From Isosphaeraceae bacterium EP7 (lineage in GTDB: Bacteria; Planctomycetota; Planctomycetia; Isosphaerales; Isosphaeraceae): a DNA stretch of 64,000 nucleotides. The position numbers were made by a program, and so were the translations under genes. The notes under the pieces were generated by a model, which searched no databases, was not told the DNA's origin, and saw nothing but the letters and a program-made list of their open reading frames with translations. Positions 1-8,928 of this stretch are shown here, piece after piece; the stretch's first letter is position 1, and each line of letters begins with the position of its first letter. Location of the stretch: the NCBI GenBank assembly GCA_038400315.1, contig CP151667.1, forward strand, positions 3,607,174-3,671,173, written 5' to 3'.

Positions 1-699
1 GCCCGCGCCCGGCTTCAACAGTTGCTCGCTTCGGAGAGTCGGTTCGGCCTGCTGCCCTCCGCGAAGGACCAGGCTCAGGCCAAGGACCTAATCCTGTCCC
101 TTGTGCCAGACGATGTTGACACGCGTGTCAACCACGCCCACCAGTTGGCCAGAGCTCGCAAGCTCGACGAGGCGATCGCCTTATTCGACGAGATCATCGC
201 TGAGCAACCCAGGCATGTACACGCCCGCGCGTTGAGAGCCGGTTGCATGTTCAACCTGCGTCACCCGGGGACGGCTGAGGCCCTCGTCCGCGTCATCGAA
301 GACCCGCAGTTCGAACAGGTCTGCGCCTACGACCCACTTTCGCTTCGACTTTTCGACTACGCAGCTCGCACCCTGGGGAATGAGGGTCGCGAGTACGCCG
401 CCTTGCGTTACGCACGCAATGGCCTTCTCCTAGCTCAGGGGCAGGGCCAGCACGACAAGGATGGAATCAGGAAGGCCATGCGGGCCGAGATGAACTACTC
501 GGTCGCGAGGAGTCTGGATGTCGCAGCGAAGCTCAACCCGTCGCTTAGCGATCAGGTAGCCGGCTACCTGAATGAGGCACTACGCGATAATCCCAAGATC
601 CTTCTCGAAATGGAGGTCGACCCGGATGACGACTTCCCCAGGGCTCGCGAGCACTCAGGCCTGAATCTCGCCCGGATGCTGACCTCTACTCCCCGCTGA
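1..699 (+). CDS. TPR-like repeat protein, C-terminal part (5' end outside window)
   Basis: The reading frame is open to the first base of the window, so this is the C-terminal end of a longer protein. A TTG at 22 could serve as a start, but nothing supports it. The visible part is alpha-helical with a TPR-like stretch (for example ARARKLDEAIALFDEIIAEQ, followed by a second helix pair). In planctomycetes such C-terminal repeats often follow a Ser/Thr kinase or a sigma-factor-like domain, but that part is not visible and no function is assigned. A short inverted repeat lies just after the stop. The TPR reading is moderately secure; the rest is open. Confidence 0.6.
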   Translation, partial: ARARLQQLLASESRFGLLPSAKDQAQAKDLILSLVPDDVDTRVNHAHQLARARKLDEAIALFDEIIAEQPRHVHARALRAGCMFNLRHPGTAEALVRVIEDPQFEQVCAYDPLSLRLFDYAARTLGNEGREYAALRYARNGLLLAQGQGQHDKDGIRKAMRAEMNYSVARSLDVAAKLNPSLSDQVAGYLNEALRDNPKILLEMEVDPDDDFPRAREHSGLNLARMLTSTPR

Positions 700-702
700 A
701 CC

Positions 703-718
703 TCGGAATCGTTTCCGA
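703..718. repeat. Short inverted repeat after the TPR gene
   Basis: TCGGAA and TTCCGA face each other across a 4-nt loop, 3 nt after the stop codon at 697-699. It could be a weak terminator, but there is no T run. Confidence 0.3.
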
Positions 719-857
719 CTCGGCCTGCGGCGTCAGAGACGTCCCGGAAAAGATGAAGAGCCCTGCCGGACCCCCTGGGACGGGCGGGGTTGGAGCCGGC
801 AAGGCTCATCGATCGTCTCATAGAATCGGGCCGAGCATTCAGGTTATCCGGCCAATC

Positions 858-1130
858 TCAGCGGACGGGGCCGAACGGCGGCGGCGGGGGCAGTTCCTTC
901 GGAGTGTCGTAGGAGATGGTGCCGCTGACGGTCATCGACAGGCTCTGGGGGGCCGGGGCGAACTGGGCCGAGGTACCGGGGAAGCTGGCGGCGGGGTAGA
1001 GAGCGTAGGAGGACGGGCTCAGCTTGCGTTCCAGGGCTTCGGGGGCGAACTTCGGGTTGCGGAAGCGGTTCATCGATTCCATCTCCAGGTGCATGAGTCT
1101 TTTGAGTCTTCGTTTTTGAGTGGGCCACAT
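858..1130 (-). CDS. Small conserved-looking protein of unknown function (90 aa)
   Basis: This is a short basic protein starting MWPTQKRRLKRL, with a middle segment ALERKLSPSS and a proline-rich end. The LERxLSPS segment loosely recalls the LEPR-x-L motif found near the N-terminus of many planctomycete secreted proteins. The start at 1130 is supported by an AAGGA Shine-Dalgarno sequence (plus-strand 1138-1142) 7 nt upstream. The AT-richer DNA upstream would suit a promoter. No domain is recognised. It could be a small surface or regulatory peptide; only its being a gene is claimed. Confidence 0.5.
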   Translation of the reverse strand: MWPTQKRRLKRLMHLEMESMNRFRNPKFAPEALERKLSPSSYALYPAASFPGTSAQFAPAPQSLSMTVSGTISYDTPKELPPPPPFGPVR

Positions 1131-1462
1131 CGCCCGTCCTTAAGAGATAATCCCTTTTTCGGGATGTTTTCTCCCTAGTATTTCGGTGGAAATCCGAAGT
1201 TTGTTTTAAGTTCTTTGTTGGTAGACGTTTATGTCGTGAATTATTTTGGGAATTGTCGAGATCAGGGCGGGATGCCCGGTGGAGATGAGCCGGGAACGTC
1301 TCCGTGGGGCGGGGAACGTCCGGTCTGAGGCGGGGGATGACGGCCTAATCCCGTATGTGCAATATCGGGGTGTCGACGCGGATTCGGCCCGGGCGTCAGG
1401 GGGACGCCGGGCCGCGATGGATTTGGGATGGGAGGGTCAGGAAGAGAGGGGCGGGGCCTGGA
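1131..1462. other. Intergenic stretch with an AT-rich core
   Basis: The first 130 bases are clearly richer in A/T than the surroundings and lie directly upstream of the minus-strand gene ending at 1130, so a promoter is likely here. A small hairpin (ATCCC-GGGAT) sits near 1150-1165. The remainder up to 1462 shows no supported gene. Confidence 0.4.
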
Positions 1463-2137
1463 TCAGCGGCCGACGCCCGCGGGGCGGGCCTTCGCCGCGA
1501 TCAGGTCCTTGACGCCGCAGGAGCCGCAGCCCCCGCCCGTGCCGCAGCCGCCCTCGCCGCCGGAGGAGCCGCAGCCGCCCCCGCCGGAAGAGCCGCACGA
1601 GCCGCAGCCATGCGAATCGTCGTCGGGCTGGTGGTCGTCTTCGCGTTCATCCTCGGCGTTCACGTCGGCGCCGACGGCCTCGAGCCAGACGTCCAGGCCG
1701 CAGCGGACGAGGAACGCGTCGCGCAGGCCGGCGGCCTCGAGGTGGTGCGGGCCGAGGTAGTGGAGCACGGTCCGGTTGCCGTCGAGCAAGGGCTCGGCGT
1801 CGACCAACTCGATGGGCCAGACGCCTTCGGCGAGGACCGCCCGGCACGCCTCGAACCGCCCGGCGCGGTCGCGGTCGAGCGTCTCGGCCATCTCCAGGTC
1901 TTCGGCCCCCGCGAGCCTCAGCAGCCGGCCGGGCCCGCCCGGGGTCGGGGGTGGCGAGCCGTCGTCGGCCTCGGGCCGGCTGGATTCGAGGAGGATCCGG
2001 CCGAGTTCCAGGCCACGTCGGGTCCGGATCACGGCGTCCAGGCCGACGCAGGGGCCGGGGGCCATGCCGGGCTCGTCGGCGGTGAACCAGCCCGTGCGCC
2101 GTTCCAGGCCGTAGCGGATGAGGAAGCTGCGAGTCAT
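1463..2137 (-). CDS. PSP1-domain protein with Cys/Gly-rich C-terminus
   Basis: The protein (224 aa) matches the PSP1 C-terminal domain family (YaaT/RicT-like). RTRRGLELGRIL at about residues 38-49 and the block around IELVDAEPLLDGNRTVLHYL are typical. RicT-type proteins in Bacillus act with an Fe-S partner complex in RNA processing and development, and other members are uncharacterised. After about residue 170 the protein becomes acidic and then a Cys/Gly tail with repeated CGSCG and GGCG units, where many relatives have a short CxxxxxCC metal motif. The start is supported by GAGGGA 6-7 nt upstream. The gene is divergent from the metal ATPase. Family is fairly sure; role is unknown. Confidence 0.75.
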   Translation of the reverse strand: MTRSFLIRYGLERRTGWFTADEPGMAPGPCVGLDAVIRTRRGLELGRILLESSRPEADDGSPPPTPGGPGRLLRLAGAEDLEMAETLDRDRAGRFEACRAVLAEGVWPIELVDAEPLLDGNRTVLHYLGPHHLEAAGLRDAFLVRCGLDVWLEAVGADVNAEDEREDDHQPDDDSHGCGSCGSSGGGGCGSSGGEGGCGTGGGCGSCGVKDLIAAKARPAGVGR

Positions 2138-2347
2138 GCGATCCCTCGGCGCGATCCGAACCGGCCCGCAGCGTACTCGAAGAGGTCGGGCACGCGCGGG
2201 CCACTCCAGTCTAGCGGCCGGAAAAGGGCCCGGACAAGGCCGGCAAGACGCGACTGGCAGCTTCGTCTATAATCTTCGGTCAGGCTCGATGCCCGGCGAG
2301 ACAGGCGCGGACGTTGGCGCCGACCGGGGCCGAGGAGGGGGACCGCG

Positions 2348-4489
2348 ATGGCCCAGACCCGCTGTACGTTCAAGGTCCGGGGGCTGGACTGCCCGGTGGA
2401 AGCCGCCGAGCTTCGAAGGGCCCTGGAGGGGTTTCCCGGGGTCTTCGACCTGGGCTTCGACCTCCCGAGGGGGACCATGACCGTGCGGTATGACCCCTCG
2501 GCCACCGGCCCCCCGGCGCTGGTGGGCCGGGTGGCCGAGCACGCGGGAATGACGGCCGAGGCGGTCGGCGAGCCCGAGTCGGGCGAGGCCCCGACGCTGT
2601 CGTGGTGGGGCCGCAACGGCCGGCTCGCGGCCACCGTCGCGTCGGGCCTGCTGCTGGCGGTCGGCATGGCGGCATCCTGGTCGGGCCGCGAAAGCTGGTC
2701 GAGGGTGGCCTACGCCCTGGCGGCGGCGGCCGGCTCGCTGGACCTGCTGCCGCGAGCGCTCAGGGCCCTGCGCGATCGACGGCTCGACATCCACGTCCTG
2801 ATGGCCCTGGCGGTTGCGGGGGCGGCCTGGCTGGGGCAGTGGGACGAGGCCGCGACGGTCGCGTTCCTCTTCGGCCTCTCCGACCTGCTTGAGACCATGA
2901 GCCTGGAGCACGCCAGGCGCTCGATCCGGAGGCTGCTGGAAGTCGCCCCCGAGACCGCCGAGCTGGTGGGCGAAGGGGGCCAGGTCCGGATCGTGCCGGC
3001 GGCCGACCTGCGCACCGGCGACCTCGTCCGGGTCAGGGCCGGCGAGCGGGTGCCGATCGACGGCACGGTGGTCGAGGGGCGCTCGGGCGTCGACCAGAAG
3101 TCGGTGACCGGCGAGAGCGTGCCGATCGTCCGCGGGCCCGGCGACCGGGTCTATGCCGGGACGGTCAACGGCGAAGGGAGCCTGGAAGTGCGGGCCTCGG
3201 GCCCCCTGGGCGAGTCGGTGGTCACTCGCCTGATGGAGCGAGTCCGCGCCGCGCAGGCGGGCCGTGCGCCGGTCCAGCGCTCGGTCGAGCGGTTCGCGGC
3301 CGTCTATACGCCGGCCGTGGTCGGGGTCTCGCTGGCCACGGCGCTGGGCGGGCCGCTCGCCCGGCTGGGCATGGGCCTGACGCCGGACTGGGCCGACTGG
3401 TTCGGCCGATCCCTCATCGTCCTGGTGGCCGCCTGCCCGTGCGCCCTGGTCATCGCCACGCCGGTCGCCCTGGTGAGCGCCATGGCGGCGGCTGCCCGGC
3501 GCGGCGTGCTGGTGAAGGGGGGGCAGTTTCTGGAGGCGATCGGCCGGCTCAAGGTCCTGGCGTTCGACAAGACGGGGACGTTGACGCGGGGCGAGCCTGC
3601 GGTGGTCGACGTGGTGGCGGCCGAGGGTAACGCCGGCGACGACGTCCTGCGCATCGCCGCGGCGCTGGGGGACCGCGGCGGACATGTGCTGGGCCGGGCC
3701 ATCGCCCGCCACGCCCGGCACCTGCGGCTGGACGTCCCACCGGCCGACGAGTACCAGGCGGTCCCAGGCCTGGGGGCCACCGGGCGCGTCGACGCGCAGC
3801 GATATCACATGGGTAGCCACCGCTACATCGATGAGTCGGGGCAGTGCGAGGCGGGCTTCCACGAGCGATTGGCGCTTGCCGACGGCCCCGGCACGTCGGT
3901 GGCCCTGACCGACGGCCGACGCCCGATGGGGTGGATTACCCTGGCCGACGAGCCCAGGCCCGAGGCCGCCGCCGTCCTGGCCGAGCTGCGAGGCCTGGGG
4001 ATCGTCCCGGTGATGCTCACCGGCGACAACCAGGCCACGGCCGCCGCCATCGCCGCCCTCCTGGGCATGGTCGAGCTGCGTGCCGGCCTGCTGCCGGGCG
4101 CCAAGGCCGACATGATCGCCGAGCTGGAAGCGACCCGCGGGCCGACGGGCATGGTCGGCGACGGCGTCAATGACGCCCCCGCGCTGGCCGCCGCGAGGGT
4201 GGGCGTGGCCATGGGCGGGATCTCCAGCGCCGCGGCCCTGGAGACCGCCGACGTGGTCTTGATGGCCGACGACCTGACCGCCTTGCCCTGGCTCGTCCGC
4301 CACGGCCGGGCGACCCTGGCGCGGATCCGGCAGAATATCGCCCTCTCGCTCGGGACGAAAGCTATTGTTCTTGTGCTGGCCCTCTTCGGCATGGCAAGCC
4401 TGAGGATGGCCGTGATCACCGATGTCGGCACCAGCCTGCTCGTCACGGTCAACGCCCTGAGGCTGCTCCGGGCAGGAGACCGCCGCTGA
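2348..4489 (+). CDS. Heavy-metal translocating P-type ATPase (Zn/Cd/Pb type)
   Basis: A P1B-type ATPase of 713 aa that would pump soft or transition metal ions out of the cytoplasm. In order: an N-terminal HMA-like domain with GLDCPVEAAE (residues 12-21, a single Cys in the 'MDCPTEE' style rather than a CxxC pair), membrane segments, the actuator TGES (254-257), the metal-site CPC (363-365) in the membrane, the phosphorylation site DKTGT (407-411), TGD (558-560) and the hinge GDGVND (604-609). The CPC site and overall order fit the ZntA/CadA group. The usual SEHP-type motif reads GGHVL (His446-Val447). The start has a strong GAGGAGGGGG upstream. No metal regulator lies next to it. Confidence 0.93.
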   Translation: MAQTRCTFKVRGLDCPVEAAELRRALEGFPGVFDLGFDLPRGTMTVRYDPSATGPPALVGRVAEHAGMTAEAVGEPESGEAPTLSWWGRNGRLAATVASGLLLAVGMAASWSGRESWSRVAYALAAAAGSLDLLPRALRALRDRRLDIHVLMALAVAGAAWLGQWDEAATVAFLFGLSDLLETMSLEHARRSIRRLLEVAPETAELVGEGGQVRIVPAADLRTGDLVRVRAGERVPIDGTVVEGRSGVDQKSVTGESVPIVRGPGDRVYAGTVNGEGSLEVRASGPLGESVVTRLMERVRAAQAGRAPVQRSVERFAAVYTPAVVGVSLATALGGPLARLGMGLTPDWADWFGRSLIVLVAACPCALVIATPVALVSAMAAAARRGVLVKGGQFLEAIGRLKVLAFDKTGTLTRGEPAVVDVVAAEGNAGDDVLRIAAALGDRGGHVLGRAIARHARHLRLDVPPADEYQAVPGLGATGRVDAQRYHMGSHRYIDESGQCEAGFHERLALADGPGTSVALTDGRRPMGWITLADEPRPEAAAVLAELRGLGIVPVMLTGDNQATAAAIAALLGMVELRAGLLPGAKADMIAELEATRGPTGMVGDGVNDAPALAAARVGVAMGGISSAAALETADVVLMADDLTALPWLVRHGRATLARIRQNIALSLGTKAIVLVLALFGMASLRMAVITDVGTSLLVTVNALRLLRAGDRR

Positions 4490-4540
4490 GAATTGGCCGC
4501 CTGGAGGCGGACGGATCCGAACCTCTTGAGGAATCAACCG

Positions 4541-6652
4541 ATGCCGGATGCAGTCGTCAAGTTGCGGACGAAGGGCAAGCCCGGGCGCCGCTTCAGGCCG
4601 GCCCTGGCCGAGTTGGAGCCGCGCCTGCCGCTGGCCGGCGACCTGGCCGTACCGACCGCCGATGAGCAGTACATGCTCGAGCTGATCAACCGGATGCGCG
4701 CCAACCCGGCCGCCGAAGGCCAGCGGATGCTGGCCCAGGTTCGGGCCGACCCCGTGCTCCAGTCTGCCACCCGCAACTGGGACATGAACCAGTTCGTCCG
4801 GGTCATCTCGGCCTTCGCCGCGTCGCCCCCGCTGGCATTCAACACCCGGCTCATCGCCGCCGCCCGCGTGCAGAACGGCGCGATGCTGGCGATGAACAAC
4901 CAGGTCCACGCCCCCCAGGGATTTCTGACCGACCCGGCCGTGGCCAGGGCGGCCGACGGCCAGGCGTACTACCCGGTGAACAACCTCTCGTGGTCCACGG
5001 GCGAGAACATCTTCGCCTACTCGGAGGTCGTCCAGAAGACGCGCCTGCGTGACTACGTGGACTACCTCCACGCCGGCTTCGTCATCGACTGGGGCAACCC
5101 GGACTACGGTCACCTGCACAACCTGCTCGCCCCCGGCCCGTCGGGCACCACCTTCGGCACGATCGGGTTCAGCGAGATCGGCGTCGGCCTGCTCACCGGC
5201 GCCGTCCCGACCGCACCCTCGCCCAACAGCAACGACGTCGGCCCGGTGCTCGTCACCCAGGAGTTCGGCTGGCACACCGGCAACCCCTTCCTCACCGGGA
5301 CGTTCTACAAGGACACCGACGGAGACAATTTCTACTCCCCCGGCGAAGGGCTGGGCAGCGTGACGATCACCGCCACGCGTCGCGGCGGCGGCGGGACGTT
5401 CCAGGCCACCACCTGGGCCTCGGGCGGTTACTCGCTGGCGATCCCGTCGGGGATCTACGACGTGACGACCTCGGGCGCGGGGACCGACGGGCTGTCGACC
5501 GTCGTGACCATCGGCCAGGACAACGTCGGCTGGGGCGCCAAGGTCTCCGCGGTGTCCGTCACGCCTGCGGGGGATACGCCCATCCCGGGCGACTACGACG
5601 GCGACCACAAGGCCGACCGCGCCGTCTATCAGCCCTCGACGGCCCGCTGGTTCGTCCGCTCCAGCCTCAACGGATCGACGGCCGTCTACACCTGGGGCGT
5701 GGCCGGCTCGACCGACACCCCGGCTCCGGCCGACTACGACGGCGACGGCAAGACCGACCTGGCCATCTACCAGCCCAGCACCGGGCGCTGGCAGATCCGG
5801 ACCATGACCAGCACCCCGGGCACGCTCTCGGTCGTCTGGGGCCAGGCAGGCGCCGGCGACATCCCCGTGCCGGGCGACTACGACGGCGACGGCAAGGCCG
5901 ACATCGCCGTCTTCCGCCCCAGCACCGCGCAGTGGTTCATCCTCGGATCGGCCACGGGCCCGCGCGTCGTCACCTTCGGCCTCGCCGGCGTCGACCTCCC
6001 CGTGCCGGCCGACTACAGCGGCGACGGCAAGCTGGAGCTGGCCACCTATCGGCCGTCCACCGGCCAGTGGTTCCTGGGAACCGCCACGGGATCGGTGCTC
6101 ATCAACGGCCATGTCTGGGGCCAGGCCGGCAGCGCCGACGTCCCGGTTCCCGCCGACTACGACGGCGACGGCCGGGCCGACCTGGCCGTGTATCGGCCCG
6201 GCTCAGGCCAGTGGTTCCTGAATCTCGCCGGTGCCCCGCCGTTCACCTGGGGGGCCGCCGGCAGCACCGATCAGCCCGCCCCGGCCGACTACGACGGCGA
6301 CCGCAAGGCCGACCTGGCCGTCTATCGCCCCGAGAACGCCAACTGGTACACCTCGGGCTCGACCGCCGGCCAATCGGCCATCCTGTTCGGCCGCTCGGGC
6401 ACGGGCACCTCGACGGCGATGCTCGCCAGCCAGGGCGTCACGGCGATCGGCACCTTCACCGGCCGGACCTCGCTGGCCGCCGGATCGGCCGCGGGAATTC
6501 AGGCCAGTTCCGCGACTGCGACCAACTCCACGCGCACATCAAGGCCGAGACGTCCGGCGGTTCCCGGCGACGCCGTCCCGGCCCCATTCCCGGCGGGCCG
6601 GCGTCGTTGGGCGTCGTTCAAGGGGCGGGCTTGGGCGCGGGCTTCGGTTTGA
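4541..6652 (+). CDS. Secreted CAP-domain protein with SdrD-like and FG-GAP/VCBS repeats, LEPR-x-L N-terminus
   Basis: A surface or secreted protein of 703 aa. The N-terminus is basic and carries LEPRLPLAGD, the LEPR-x-L motif of planctomycete exported proteins. A CAP/SCP-type domain follows (from YMLELINRMRANP to about residue 250, with STGENIFAY). Next comes a calcium-binding SdrD/prealbumin-like segment (YKDTDGDNFYSPGEG), then six repeats of about 46 residues with the pattern PxPxDYDGDGKxDxAVYRPSTxxW, typical of FG-GAP/VCBS beta-propeller blades. The start at 4541 has GAGG about 9 nt upstream; an in-frame TTG at 4493 is less likely. The last 35 bases overlap the convergent esterase gene, and the final 40 residues are basic and without repeat character. 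Confidence 0.85.
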   Translation: MPDAVVKLRTKGKPGRRFRPALAELEPRLPLAGDLAVPTADEQYMLELINRMRANPAAEGQRMLAQVRADPVLQSATRNWDMNQFVRVISAFAASPPLAFNTRLIAAARVQNGAMLAMNNQVHAPQGFLTDPAVARAADGQAYYPVNNLSWSTGENIFAYSEVVQKTRLRDYVDYLHAGFVIDWGNPDYGHLHNLLAPGPSGTTFGTIGFSEIGVGLLTGAVPTAPSPNSNDVGPVLVTQEFGWHTGNPFLTGTFYKDTDGDNFYSPGEGLGSVTITATRRGGGGTFQATTWASGGYSLAIPSGIYDVTTSGAGTDGLSTVVTIGQDNVGWGAKVSAVSVTPAGDTPIPGDYDGDHKADRAVYQPSTARWFVRSSLNGSTAVYTWGVAGSTDTPAPADYDGDGKTDLAIYQPSTGRWQIRTMTSTPGTLSVVWGQAGAGDIPVPGDYDGDGKADIAVFRPSTAQWFILGSATGPRVVTFGLAGVDLPVPADYSGDGKLELATYRPSTGQWFLGTATGSVLINGHVWGQAGSADVPVPADYDGDGRADLAVYRPGSGQWFLNLAGAPPFTWGAAGSTDQPAPADYDGDRKADLAVYRPENANWYTSGSTAGQSAILFGRSGTGTSTAMLASQGVTAIGTFTGRTSLAAGSAAGIQASSATATNSTRTSRPRRPAVPGDAVPAPFPAGRRRWASFKGRAWARASV

Positions 6653-7541
6653 GGTGCTCGTCGAAGAAGGCATAGGTCTCGGCCAGGGTCCGCTCCATCT
6701 CGGCGCCGGCCCAGCCGTGGCCGGCCCCCTCCAGGATATCAACCCGGCCGCCGACGCCCAGCTTCGTCATCGCCTCACGCAGCTTGGTCGCCTGAGTCGC
6801 CGGCACCAGCTCGTCCTTGGTCCCCTGGAAGGTCAGGATCGGCGGGTCGTCCCGGGTCAGGAAGGTGAGCGGAGAGGCCTGCGCGGCGAGTTCGGGCTTC
6901 TTCACGGGGAGGCCCCCCAGGAAGTCGTGGACCATCACGCCCGAGACGATCGGGAGATCCCGCGCCGTCAGGTCCGTCGGCCCGAAGTAATTCACGATCG
7001 CCCGCACGCGGGTGCTCGGCGAGCCGGCCTCCGCATCCCCTTCCAACCCATCCTTGGCATCGGTCAATCCCAGCATCAGGGCCAGATGCCCGCCCGCCGA
7101 GAACCCGACCACGCCGACGCGTTCGGGGTCGATGCGGTACTCGGCTGCATGGGCCTTCACCCAGCGCACCGCGGCCTTCACGTCGTGCACCTGGGCCGGG
7201 AACGGGAACTCGGGGCAGAACCGATATTGCGGCGACACGGCCACGTAGCCGCGATGCACCAGCTGGTCCATCAGTGGGGCCACGTCCCCCTTCGACCCCC
7301 CGCGCCAGCCGCCGCCGTGGATCGCCAGCACGGCCGGGAATGGCCCCTCGCCCAGCGGCCGGGCCACGTCGAGCTTCAGGGGCGTGCCCGACGGGCTCGC
7401 ATAGACAACGTCCTTGTTCCGGACGATCGAGGGGTCATCGGCGGCGCAGGCGCGAACGCCCACGAAGCCCATCAACGCGAACGCGGCCAGGGCTGCCTTG
7501 CTGCCAGATCTCATCGGTTGCCGCCCTTTGTCTTGGTTCAT
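6618..7541 (-). CDS. Exported alpha/beta-hydrolase (carboxylesterase/lipase family)
   Basis: An esterase-like alpha/beta-hydrolase of 307 aa. An N-terminal signal sequence (hydrophobic run after MRSGSK, ending near ACAADD) predicts export. The oxyanion-hole motif HGGGW, the nucleophile elbow GFSAGGH, an Asp in GTKDELVP and a His in GAGHGW give a complete catalytic triad of the BD-FAE/acetyl-esterase type. The start at 7541 overlaps the elbB stop as ATGA, so the two are probably translated together; an internal ATG at 7514 directly before the signal peptide is the alternative. It ends tail-to-tail over the CAP-domain gene. The substrate cannot be told. Confidence 0.87.
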   Translation of the reverse strand: MNQDKGRQPMRSGSKAALAAFALMGFVGVRACAADDPSIVRNKDVVYASPSGTPLKLDVARPLGEGPFPAVLAIHGGGWRGGSKGDVAPLMDQLVHRGYVAVSPQYRFCPEFPFPAQVHDVKAAVRWVKAHAAEYRIDPERVGVVGFSAGGHLALMLGLTDAKDGLEGDAEAGSPSTRVRAIVNYFGPTDLTARDLPIVSGVMVHDFLGGLPVKKPELAAQASPLTFLTRDDPPILTFQGTKDELVPATQATKLREAMTKLGVGGRVDILEGAGHGWAGAEMERTLAETYAFFDEHLKPKPAPKPAP

Positions 7542-8218
7542 ACGGTCGGGACGGCGACCATTGCCAGCACCGAGTCGACGCACTTCCTGATCCCCTCGAA
7601 CACCTCGGCAGGCCCTTGCCCCAGCATATAAGCCGGAGTGCTCGCCACCTTGTGTTCAAGGTCGGTCACGGCCTCGGTGACGGCGGCCGCGCGGTGCGTG
7701 ACCCCCATTTGCTCCAGCGCCGCCGCCGTCCCCGTGTCGTCGCCGATGGTGAGCTTGACGTTCACCCCCGCGCGGCCCAGAACCCGGCCCAGCAACGCAG
7801 GGGCGATGCAGATGGCGCCGATCGGCTTCCCCTGCTTGTGCACCGCCTTGATGAACGCCTCGACGCCGGGGTCGACGCGGCAATCGGGCCCTGCCGCGGC
7901 GAAGTCGCACAGGTTCAGCGCCGCGCCAAATCCGCCCGGAATCACCAGCGCGTCGATCGAGTCGACGTCAACCTCCGAGACCCCGACGATCTTGCCGCGA
8001 GCGATCCGGGCCGATTCGGCAAGCACGTTTCGGCGCTGGGCCACCGGCTCGCCCGAGCGATGGTCGACCACCTTGGCCTGGTCGATATCCGGTGCGCAGC
8101 AGACCGCCTCGGCGCCCGCCTGGTCGAGCGCCAGCAGCGTCAAGACCGCCTCCTGAATCTCCGCTCCATCAAGATATCCGCAGCCGGACAGGCAGACGGC
8201 GACTCTGGGTCGGGACAT
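7538..8218 (-). CDS. elbB: Isoprenoid biosynthesis glyoxalase ElbB (DJ-1/PfpI superfamily)
   Basis: A 226-aa protein of the DJ-1/PfpI superfamily. It starts MSRPRVAVCLSGCGYLDGAE and has VIPGGFGAA and the nucleophile elbow GAICIAPA, the arrangement seen in ElbB. E. coli ElbB has weak glyoxalase III activity and was linked to early isoprenoid synthesis; its exact role is unsettled. Length is as usual for the family. It is first in a two-gene unit with the exported esterase, overlapping it by 4 nt. The longer reading frame upstream of 8218 has no homology and is not included. Confidence 0.88.
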   Translation of the reverse strand: MSRPRVAVCLSGCGYLDGAEIQEAVLTLLALDQAGAEAVCCAPDIDQAKVVDHRSGEPVAQRRNVLAESARIARGKIVGVSEVDVDSIDALVIPGGFGAALNLCDFAAAGPDCRVDPGVEAFIKAVHKQGKPIGAICIAPALLGRVLGRAGVNVKLTIGDDTGTAAALEQMGVTHRAAAVTEAVTDLEHKVASTPAYMLGQGPAEVFEGIRKCVDSVLAMVAVPTV

Positions 8219-8379
8219 GCGTTCGAAGCTCCGAGGTGATTCGGTCGGCGATCGCGGGTTCAGCCCGCACGTTTCACCTTGGATCATAACGGATGCCGGC
8301 CGCCAGCCAAGCGAGGGGGGGAAGGCCGCGGGGTGGGGCGCGGCCCGGTCTCGCCCGGTCGGTCGGACGTTCAACAACT

Positions 8380-8928
8380 TCAGGGCTGGCCGGCGGACTC
8401 GGCCGGGCGGCAGGCCTCGAACAGGAACCAGTTGCGGCGCTCGGCCTCGTCGATCCAGACTTCCAGCAGGCTGGCGGTCGCCACGTCCTTGTGCTCGTCG
8501 CAAAGCTCGTGGGCCTCGCGCATCCGGGCCACCGTCTGGAGGTTGTCCTCGCGCAGCTCGGCCAGCATGTCCAGCGGGGTCACGTAGTCGGCGTCGTTGT
8601 CCAGAACGCGCTGGAGCCGGTTGATGTGGCCGATCGACCGGATGGTCGTGCCGCCGAGCTTCCGCACTCGCTCGGCCAGGGGGTCGGTGGCGGCGAAGAT
8701 CTGGTCGGCTTGCTCGTCGAGCAGCAGGTGGTAGTCGCGGAAGTGCGAACCCGACATGTGCCAATGGAAGTTCTTCGTCTTCAGGTAGAGCGCGAAGAAG
8801 TCGGCCAGCAGGGCATTGAGCGATGCAGAGATGTCGTGAGTCGCGTCGGCCGACAGGTCGGTCGGAGTATCCAGCGGGGCCAGCTGCCGCCGCTTCGCAC
8901 CTTTGGCGTCCATCGTTCGAGGCTCCAT
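8380..8928 (-). CDS. dps: Dps-family ferritin-like protein
   Basis: A DNA-starvation/stationary-phase protein of 182 aa that would store iron and detoxify peroxide as a dodecamer in the cytoplasm. The ferroxidase residues line up with E. coli Dps at the same spacing: His55 (NFHWHM), His67 and Asp71 (DYHLLLDE), Asp82 and Glu86 (DPLAERV). The N-terminus carries an extra basic stretch (KGAKRR), which in some Dps proteins helps DNA binding. The start could also be the Met at residue 6. It stands alone; no OxyR-like regulator is beside it. Confidence 0.92.
   Translation of the reverse strand: MEPRTMDAKGAKRRQLAPLDTPTDLSADATHDISASLNALLADFFALYLKTKNFHWHMSGSHFRDYHLLLDEQADQIFAATDPLAERVRKLGGTTIRSIGHINRLQRVLDNDADYVTPLDMLAELREDNLQTVARMREAHELCDEHKDVATASLLEVWIDEAERRNWFLFEACRPAESAGQP

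Noticed and set aside
2267-6112. Very long minus-strand open frame (over 1200 codons)
   Set aside because: It lies opposite the P-type ATPase and the CAP/FG-GAP gene, which have clear domains. Its sequence is His/Arg/Gly/Ala-rich, as expected of the antisense of GC-rich coding DNA.
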